A stretch of DNA of 64,000 nt from Apodemus sylvaticus. Lineage: Eukaryota; Chordata; Mammalia; Rodentia; Muridae. The stretch lies in the NCBI RefSeq assembly GCF_947179515.1, contig NC_067476.1, forward strand, positions 56,267,800 through 56,331,799. The letters are read 5' to 3'. The translations under genes were made by a program, and so were the position numbers. The notes under the pieces are model-generated. The model did no database searches and was not told the DNA's origin. It saw only the letters and a list, made by a program, of their open reading frames with translations. Below are positions 57,603-64,000 of the stretch, one piece after another; position 1 is the first letter of the stretch; every line of letters starts with the position of its first letter.

Positions 57603-59597
57603 CTACATATTCCACCCTATGATCTCATAAATCAAAGCTTTCAACAGTCTGGACTCATATGTGACTGTATTCTTCCCGGTGTGAATTCTTTCTTCCTCCA
57701 AGGGCTGTTCTAGAACAGCAGGGATGTTTCTGCCAAAAATTTCACAATGCTCTAGAAACTGGACACATTCTTGAACAACACCATCACAAAGCACTATCAT
57801 GTGCTTAGACATGTTTTCTAGTAAGGACAGGAAGCATCTTTTGGCATAATACCACGTATCAGTGCCTAGCTTTTTATGGTAAGGCTCCAGGCTTTTGATA
57901 ACCCGAGAGATGCCAAAGTCATAGTTTCCTTTGGCACAATACAGGGTTCCTATCACCAAATTCACAATGCAAAGGTGGTAGATTTTCTTGTCTGGGTCAT
58001 CATAAGAGAGTTGTTCCTCCTCCTTCTCAATCTTCCTCATCAGCTCCTCAGCTTCTTCATTCTGACTTGTCATGATATAGGAAACACAGAGGTTGGCTAG
58101 CACGATAGCGCTGACACTCAGGATGTTATCGTAATTCTTCTTGACAATGGGCTCGTAGAAACCAATGGCCTCTTTGTACTTGTTTTCCTGCATGAAGAGG
58201 ACATGGGCCACATTCAGCTTCCACACATCGTGGTCATTACAGAATTCCACAGATTTGCGGAAGATCTTCTCCACCATTGTGTAATTCTCAAGATTCCAGT
58301 AGATTTTTGCCTGGGCCATCAGTACAGGGATATATTTCTCAAGGGTTTCATCATATTCATTCACAGCTTTTTTAATAATTTCATCATCTCTGTTATGCCT
58401 TGCTTCTTGAACTTGCTTAGTGAGTCTCCTGAGCTGCTCAGTCAGCATGCCAGCCAGCCCATCAAGTTTAATGAAAGCCTCCTCAGGAGCTGTCTGGCAG
58501 GTGATCATGGCATCCAAGAAGTCATAGAGATAGGGTGTGAGGAACTTGTAAGTCAAGTGGGCATTTTCTGCTAGAACATCAGCTGCCAGGTCAAAATACT
58601 CATATTTACAGTAAAGCAGCAACAGGTTGCCAAATGTCTCTGGGGGGAAGGGGTTCTGCTGGAGCAGAAACTGTAGCTTTTCAAAGCCCTCCGTGGGCTT
58701 GGCATCCATGTTCATCAGAGCCTGATTGTGCAGGGTCACGGGGTCCAACTCTTCCTCTGCTCTGGGTGGCATGTCAGTGAGTGTTTCTTGGGCTACCTCA
58801 AAGTTTCTCAGCTGGTACTCTATGGCTGCCTTGAGGTTGAAGGCTTCGACCAGAGCAGTCTGGTGAAGGACTGCAGTGTTGCCAACACTTCGAATATCAA
58901 TGCCTTCAATTGTCATGCCCACGCCGAGTTCTGGGTGTTGACGGATGCCACGCTCAATGATGTCAGCGATATGCTTCAGAGCAGGTGCATACTGCCGACT
59001 GCTGTAATAGGCCAAAGCCAAGTTGTAGGAAAGGTCAGGCTGGTAGCCAGAAGCCTGCAGGGCCGCTAAGAACTTGGAGCAGGCAGCTTCATAGTGTCCC
59101 TCCTTGTAGAGCAGACAACCCAGGTTGACCAAACTATCTGGGTCATTCTCCCCTCCACTGTCTTCTCCAGCTTCCCCACTCAGCAGCTGCTCCACCAGGC
59201 TCCTGGCTCCTGGGAGGTCACCTTCACTGTACTTGATAGCAGCCTGGAGACGAAGGACTCGAGTCTGATAGGTGGGGTTGTCCAGGAGGAAGGCGACCCT
59301 GGTGGCCTCTGGATACAGGCAGGCCTTGTACAGCGCCTGGGCCTGGTACAGGCGGTACTGCTCGAGCTCTGGGTGCATCTGGCTCAGCTGCTCATAGCAC
59401 TCTGCAGCGAGCTCGAACTCCTGCAGGCGGTAGTAACAGTAGGCCAGCAGCGACAGCCCTGCGCGGCTGCGGGAGCTCCTCTGCAGCTCTGCGCTCAGCA
59501 GCTGCACCGCCTCTGAGTAGCGGGAGTCGCGGATGAGCCTGTACACCACCGCAGTGAACTCACCGTCGGGGACTTTAGAGTTGCTTTGCCAGGCCAT
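57603..59597 (-). CDS. Ift70a2: Intraflagellar transport protein 70, copy 3 (TTC30/IFT70)
   Basis: A 664-codon intronless frame for the IFT-B TPR subunit. The ATG at 59597 gives MAWQSNSKVPDGEF, a diverged N-terminus where copies 1 and 2 have MAGLSSSQIPDGEF; from residue 10 the proteins rejoin. The frame is open 13 codons upstream without an ATG, so this start is preferred. TPR blocks are intact. Copy-specific residues are MTIEGIDIRS near 237, FEVAQETLTDM near 277, LSYDDPDKK near 550 (G at that Asp in copies 1 and 2), and SKHMIVLCDGVVQECVQ near 601-617 where the others read AKHTIMLRDSVIQECVQ. Residues 157-225 follow copy 1, while the linker and C-terminus follow copy 2. The a1/a2 symbol could be swapped with copy 2. 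Confidence 0.9.
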   Translation of the reverse strand: MAWQSNSKVPDGEFTAVVYRLIRDSRYSEAVQLLSAELQRSSRSRAGLSLLAYCYYRLQEFELAAECYEQLSQMHPELEQYRLYQAQALYKACLYPEATRVAFLLDNPTYQTRVLRLQAAIKYSEGDLPGARSLVEQLLSGEAGEDSGGENDPDSLVNLGCLLYKEGHYEAACSKFLAALQASGYQPDLSYNLALAYYSSRQYAPALKHIADIIERGIRQHPELGVGMTIEGIDIRSVGNTAVLHQTALVEAFNLKAAIEYQLRNFEVAQETLTDMPPRAEEELDPVTLHNQALMNMDAKPTEGFEKLQFLLQQNPFPPETFGNLLLLYCKYEYFDLAADVLAENAHLTYKFLTPYLYDFLDAMITCQTAPEEAFIKLDGLAGMLTEQLRRLTKQVQEARHNRDDEIIKKAVNEYDETLEKYIPVLMAQAKIYWNLENYTMVEKIFRKSVEFCNDHDVWKLNVAHVLFMQENKYKEAIGFYEPIVKKNYDNILSVSAIVLANLCVSYIMTSQNEEAEELMRKIEKEEEQLSYDDPDKKIYHLCIVNLVIGTLYCAKGNYDFGISRVIKSLEPYHKKLGTDTWYYAKRCFLSLLENMSKHMIVLCDGVVQECVQFLEHCEIFGRNIPAVLEQPLEEERIHTGKNTVTYESRLLKALIYEIIGWNM

Positions 59598-59623
59598 AGC
59601 CGCCAAAATTGTCGCGCGTGCTA

Positions 59624-59637
59624 GTTTCCAAGGCAAC
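59624..59637 (-). promoter_or_regulatory. RFX X-box, copy 3 promoter
   Basis: The gene strand reads GTTGCCTTGGAAAC, differing from the GTTGCCATGGCAAC consensus at two positions, within a longer palindrome (CTAGTTGCCTTGGAAACTAG). It starts 27 bp upstream of the ATG. Confidence 0.75.
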
Positions 59638-59644
59638 TAGGTAG

Positions 59645-59657
59645 CCGGAAACGGAAG
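59645..59657 (-). promoter_or_regulatory. GGAAACGGAA (ETS-like) element, copy 3
   Basis: CCGGAAACGGAAG lies 8 bases beyond the X-box, as in the other two copies. Confidence 0.45.
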
Positions 59658-59886
59658 TTCGTCTAGGGGTTGGCGGTTACCTCTAAGGTAGAAAGGATTT
59701 GTTCGGCATGACTAGCAACCATTGACATAATCCCGGAATTTTTTGTTTTGTGTTGTAAGACTACCAACTGGGTAGGGATAGAAGTCGGAGAAGGGATAGA
59801 AAACCGTTGCAAACAGTCCAGATATTATACGCTTGGTTTCTCCCGGCATGCATCATTGTTACTTCCCCATGAGACGTATTCACGTT

Positions 59887-59905
59887 GCATTCTGGGAGTT
59901 GTAGT
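59887..59905. promoter_or_regulatory. ZNF143/STAF-type motif upstream of copy 3
   Basis: The reverse complement reads ACTACAACTCCCAGAATGC, a strong match to the ZNF143 motif, about 290 bp upstream of the ATG. Its neighbourhood (CCCGGCATGCAT) resembles that of the copy 1 site (CCCGGCCTGCAT). Confidence 0.75.
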
Positions 59906-59947
59906 CTTATTTCACGAGTACGTTAACCTGGGGGCTTTGGCGCATTC

Positions 59948-59983
59948 TTTTGTTTGTTTGTTTGTTTGTTTGTTTGTTTGTGT
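59948..59983. repeat. (TTTG)n microsatellite
   Basis: About eight TTTG units, 43 bp beyond the ZNF143-type motif. Confidence 0.93.
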
Positions 59984-60867
59984 ATTCAGATAAGAAAAGG
60001 TCATAAGCCATTTAGGCCTGTGGTAGTCGTTTTAGACTCCCTTTAGTCGTTGAAAGGAGAGAGCATTGCTTGTTTGCTGGCTAGATACTGAGACCTCTCT
60101 GTGGAAGGACAGTAGCCTGATTAGGGCCTGCGGTCCCTGGAGGTTTTTGGAGGTTTGTCCTTTTTCCCTCCTTGTATATTTTGAAATCTCCTGAATTATC
60201 CTTCAGTGCTGAGCTAAGTGTTGTACTCCTTAATAGAACAGTGCAGTGAGTATGCATTCTGTACCAAGTAGAAAATGATCTACAAACGGTGTTTTTTTTT
60301 TTAACGTTAGTTTTTAAAAAAACAACATAGCAGGCAAAAGTAAAATAGTAGTTAAGTAGCAGATAGAAACATCAGATCGATAATTCAATATAATGAAATT
60401 GGCGGCTTACAAATATTTAGTTGAAATCAACTAGGGAAGCCATTGTGGAGATTAGCTAGAATTCCCAAGAGAGTCCCAGGCAGAGGAGGGAGTCTAGTTG
60501 GGTAACTGTGCTAAGTAAAATAACACAAGCCAAGGAGAAGATAGATAATAGCATCAAATCAGGCTGTCCCCAGAAATGACTAAAGCCAACCTTTTGAGTC
60601 ATAGTTGAGTTCCTGACCCAGATTCTCGGCAGGGGAGGTTCTCTCTCACCTCCACTGAGTCATCTCGATCTCTTAAGATGGAGGGAGATAGTGTGATACT
60701 GGGATGGCGGAAGCCTTTTAAAATCTTGGTGACTTATCTCTTCCAACAATGCCACATCTTCCCCAACGGTGCTACCAGCTGGGGATGAAGTGTTCAAACA
60801 TCTGAACCGAGAGGTACATCCTCACTCAAACAGCACAGAGGCTGAACCATGAAAACCGAGAACTAGG
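59984..60867. other. Upstream flank of copy 3, no gene recognised
   Basis: No supported coding region or named repeat. The sequence looks unique. Confidence 0.4.
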
Positions 60868-61050
60868 GGCTGGAGAGATGGCTCAGTGGTTAAGAGCACC
60901 AACTGCTCCTCCGAAGGTTCTGAGTTCAAATCCCAGCAACCACATGTGGCTCACAACCATCTGTAATGGGGTCTGATGCCATCTTCTGGGGTGTCTGAAG
61001 ACATCTACAGTGTACTCACATATAATAAATAAATAAAATTAAAAAGAAAA
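60868..61050 (+). mobile_element. B2 SINE with perfect 17-bp target-site duplication
   Basis: GGCTGGAGAGATGGCTCAGT starts a near-consensus B2 that ends in an (AAAT)n/A-rich tail. GAAAACCGAGAACTAGG is present unchanged at 60851-60867 and 61051-61067. Confidence 0.98.
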
Positions 61051-61067
61051 GAAAACCGAGAACTAGG

Positions 61068-62077
61068 TTCTATGAGACTCAGTGAGTGGCAAACCATTCT
61101 ATCCACATGTCTCCAACAATCTTTAACGGCCAAATGCGGCACCGCATGTGTCTGAGGAAAGATTAATACCTTTTTTTTTTTTTTAAATAGAAACAACCAA
61201 CTAAATTGGGGTGGGTAGTAGTCTTCAGACTTTGATTCGTCAACTGTAGTTTACAATGACTGGTGGTGTTGGGTATCTCCTAGTTCCTGGCATCACAAGG
61301 AAAAGCCTGAAGTAGGTGTGCAGTTGCTCCTATCATATAACAGCTGACTTCATGTGCTGTCAGCCTTCCCTCATGCCGAGAATTAACAGCCATGTGACTT
61401 CTTTGATGTCATCACACAAGGGACATTCATGCAATCAATAAGAAGGAAGGAACAAATTGCACTCATTTCATGTGTATGGAGTGGGTCTTTGGTCCGCCAA
61501 AGATCTCCACAGAAAGCAGGTAAGGACTCCTTCTATATCCCTACTCTGAGTTTACTACTACTCTGATTTTTTTGGTACCCTTTTAGGTGAAGTCTGTGGT
61601 GGCAGTATGTGACCTCAGATGCTCAAATATTAAGGAATATGATGTGCCTCCTTTACAACTGCTGGCCTGCCTGACATTTGCTCCTTGGAAATTTATACTC
61701 AGTATTTAAAAAATCTCTATGCCTACAATGCTATTGTGAAGAAGCTGGTCTTAAATCATGATGAGGGAGCACGGAAACAAGAAATGACCTTTTATTCCTT
61801 CAGTCTTAGGTTGCACAGACTTACATGAAGAAAACATCCCACCTTCAAATGGCTTTTTAAAACACACACACAAAATGAAAGGACTGTTGGCTTTCTCCCA
61901 AATTCCTTGGCTACCTGAAGGGGACCATTTGGGTTACTCCTCTGTGCTGGTGCCTGTCTATGAGCACGGCGGCTGAAGTACACAGGACGGCAGCCATTTT
62001 GTGTCCTCCTCCTTATGTCATGGGAAGTGGCTCCAATGGCCTGGCTTGAAAAGAGCAGGACATTTGGCTTAGACAGA
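61068..62077. other. Intergenic, no gene recognised
   Basis: A T-run lies at about 61170-61184. The 117-codon minus-strand frame at 61792-62145 runs into the paralogous arm and has no recognisable domain. Confidence 0.4.
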
Positions 62078-62770
62078 TGGAGGACCAGGGCCATTTTCAA
62101 AATGCAATGAGTGCACCAATCCCACTGTGAAACTGGCAGGACCACAAGCGCCGCTGTGATAGGCTGACTTTTATTTGGTCTCTGATAGGCAGCTGGGGAG
62201 TCGTTTCATTCTTTCTTGGATGGGAGAGATGAAAGGAGATCCTTTAATTAATGATGGAAGGCCTGGAAAGGAAACTGAGTAGAATATTACGAAGAATAAA
62301 ACATCATTTTTGTTTATATTAGGGTCTTGAAGAGCTGGAGTATATGTCAAGAGCAAATCTGCAATATTATCCTCAGCGATAGGACAGCATGCAGTGGTAC
62401 TTGTGAAGTGTGTTCGAGACATGTAGAAAGGAGTTAAAGATTGAGAGGTAGAATAACACTCATGGCTGGTTTTGTTGGACTAGAGGAGGGACGATTACCG
62501 GGAAGAGTATGCAAAACATAGCCATGCAAAAGCATGTTGGTTCTTAGCGTCCTTCTGCTTTTCCTGCCAAAATATAAAGCTATCAAATGCATAATGGATC
62601 GAGATTTCCTTTGACAATTAGCTGGGAATTGTACCTTTTGTTACCCTGTGAATGCGACCGTCGTGGCTGGTACATTACTAATCCATGAGTGTCTCATGCA
62701 CAACCCCATGCAAGCATCTTTCTTGATAAAGGAAGTCATTTGCAAAGTTGCTGTTTTCTTCCCCACTATG
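62078..62770. repeat. Paralogous upstream segment, arm B (pairs with 10836-11500)
   Basis: ACCAGGGCCATTTTCAAAAT, GCACCAATCCCACTGTGAAA, GATAGGCAGCTGGGG, AGAATATTACGAAGAATAAA and AAGCATCTTTCTTG recur in the same order as in arm A. It lies about 2.5 kb upstream of copy 3, in the same orientation as arm A relative to its gene. Confidence 0.8.
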
Positions 62771-63906
62771 GCTGCTGACTATTTTTTCCAGGATGGTCCG
62801 TTTAGGAGCTCAGTCCCATTGAACTTTTGGTCATCTCAAATCCATCTCCACTATGAATAGGGAAGCAATGGATAAATTAGAGCCAAATCTGTCTTGTTAC
62901 TGATTGAGGAGCCTGAGTTCAGTTTTTTGACATGCGGCTGTCTGTAAGCTGAATTAACAAGCTCACTCATGTCTAGTTGGAGAGCTGTTTCATCTCACGT
63001 GGGTCTTGCCTTTCAGAGAAATCTTCTTCAGTGTCCAAATAAGATCTCTGTCTTGAATGGACTTCAATTTTGATCAAGTAGCTTGCATTTTAAAGTTCAC
63101 AGTGTTACTAAACCAACTCATCTCGGATTGTGTAGGAGTGTAACAAAAGGGATTAGTGGAGAAGGCAAAACCGTGGATCCTAATTAGTAAAACAGTCGGG
63201 CAGTCTTTCAGAGAGCGAGCTACTACAAGCTCCAGTACTGTGTGTATATACAGAAAGCATGCACTGCAATCGTCATCAGGCCCTCTTTGCCTGACTTCTC
63301 TCGTTCATCCCCACAGACCTTTTGTGAATTAGAGATCCTCTTTTCCACCTCGCTATAGAACTGCTAGCTGCAAAACACAAAGCCAGCGGCTGCAGCAGAC
63401 AGCACTGGTATCTGCTTATACTGTCCAGTAGAGGGCCACACTGCGCCTCCTCCCTCTCTCCCTGGGTGTCTCCTTCCCCCAGTCATTTGAATTGGCTCAG
63501 ATTATTTGTCACAGTTCATTCTGATAGAAGAGGCACAATGGTGTAAGAATTTTAAAGTTTAAGCACCGAAGCCATTGCATAATTGTATCACATCACTGTG
63601 GCTGTCAGCCCCGCGTAGATGTGACCCCATCCTGCATAACTGTCCATGCAGATATAAGCCATGCATAATAGATGCAGAGACAGCTTTCAGCTGCAGACTT
63701 CTTCTACCTCCAGACAACCTTCGGTAACATGAAGGATCTTTGGTCATTTTAAAAAATGAGGTCCCGGGACTCCTCTCACACAATCTGACAGCACTGGGTA
63801 AAGTTAATGAGCTAAGTTGTCACAATTTTAATGCATCTTTCTCTTAGCCCTCAAAACAGAGACTATGCTAGAGTATTAGTTAAACATTAAGCATTTTATT
63901 AAAAAC

Positions 63907-63910
<4 letters not shown>
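62771..63910. other. Right-edge intergenic, no gene recognised
   Basis: No supported coding region. The 74-codon minus-strand frame at 63559-63783 is unremarkable. No named repeat. Confidence 0.4.

Positions 63911-63911
<1 letters not shown>

Positions 63912-63962
<51 letters not shown>
63912..63962. repeat. (CT)n microsatellite
   Basis: A pure CT run of about 25 units near the window end. Confidence 0.97.
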
Positions 63963-63966
<4 letters not shown>

Positions 63967-64000
63967 AGCCTGTTTCAAAGCCATGTGAAGTTGCTTCTGA

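Noticed and set aside
57876..59516. Plus-strand open frames of 74-140 codons opposite IFT70 (repeated at all three copies)
   Set aside because: They recur in all copies only because the sense sequence is nearly identical. They are antisense shadows with no start context or domain.
59645..64000. A 3' exon of a downstream minus-strand gene (Pde11a expected next in mouse)
   Set aside because: I could not find any phosphodiesterase-like coding segment in this part of the window.
1..64000. tRNA genes suggested by tRNA-like heads (GGCTGGAGAGATGGCTCAG)
   Set aside because: All such heads belong to B2/B3 SINEs with A-rich tails, not to functional tRNA genes.

Overview
The window is nuclear DNA from a murine rodent, most likely mouse (Mus). 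The evidence is the dense set of rodent SINEs (B1, B2, B3, B4), L1 3' ends, MT2/MaLR-type LTRs, an ERVL pol remnant, long (CA)n/(CT)n microsatellites, and three intronless genes for the ciliary protein IFT70 (TTC30). That gene number fits the three-gene mouse cluster Ift70b/Ift70a1/Ift70a2. I see no prokaryotic gene, CRISPR array, tRNA or rRNA gene.

Layout. 1-5985 is intergenic: B3/B2 SINEs, an LTR-like repeat, a split L1 3' UTR, and possibly the 3' end of a plus-strand gene at the left edge. 5986-7980 (minus) is IFT70 copy 1. 8000-8260 is its promoter, with an X-box, a GGAAACGGAA element and a ZNF143-type motif. 8260-49306 is about 41 kb with no recognisable gene, filled with SINEs, L1 and LTR fragments, microsatellites and an unusual 14-bp minisatellite with a 98-bp higher-order period (17489-18020). 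49307-51301 (minus) is copy 2 and 57603-59597 (minus) is copy 3. Between them lies a broken ERVL-type provirus (about 52230-56898) with degraded protease, RT, RNase H, integrase and dUTPase-like segments and one 3' LTR. 59597-64000 holds the copy 3 promoter, a recent B2, a segment paralogous to DNA upstream of copy 1, and a (CT)n tract.

How it fits together. The three genes share orientation, lack introns and each encode 664 residues of the IFT-B subunit IFT70. Each keeps, at the same spacing, an RFX-type X-box followed by a purine-rich GGAAACGGAA element just upstream of the ATG, as expected for ciliary genes. The coding sequences form a mosaic: copies 1 and 2 are identical over about 407 bp in one block, copies 1 and 3 over about 205 bp in another, and copies 2 and 3 group together elsewhere. 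That pattern points to repeated gene conversion. The paralogous upstream segments at 10836-11500 and 62078-62770 show that the ancestral duplication carried at least about 3 kb of 5' flank.

Limits. SINE and LTR subfamily names come from reading the sequence against remembered consensus patterns, and their edges are approximate by 5-20 bp. No similarity search was run.
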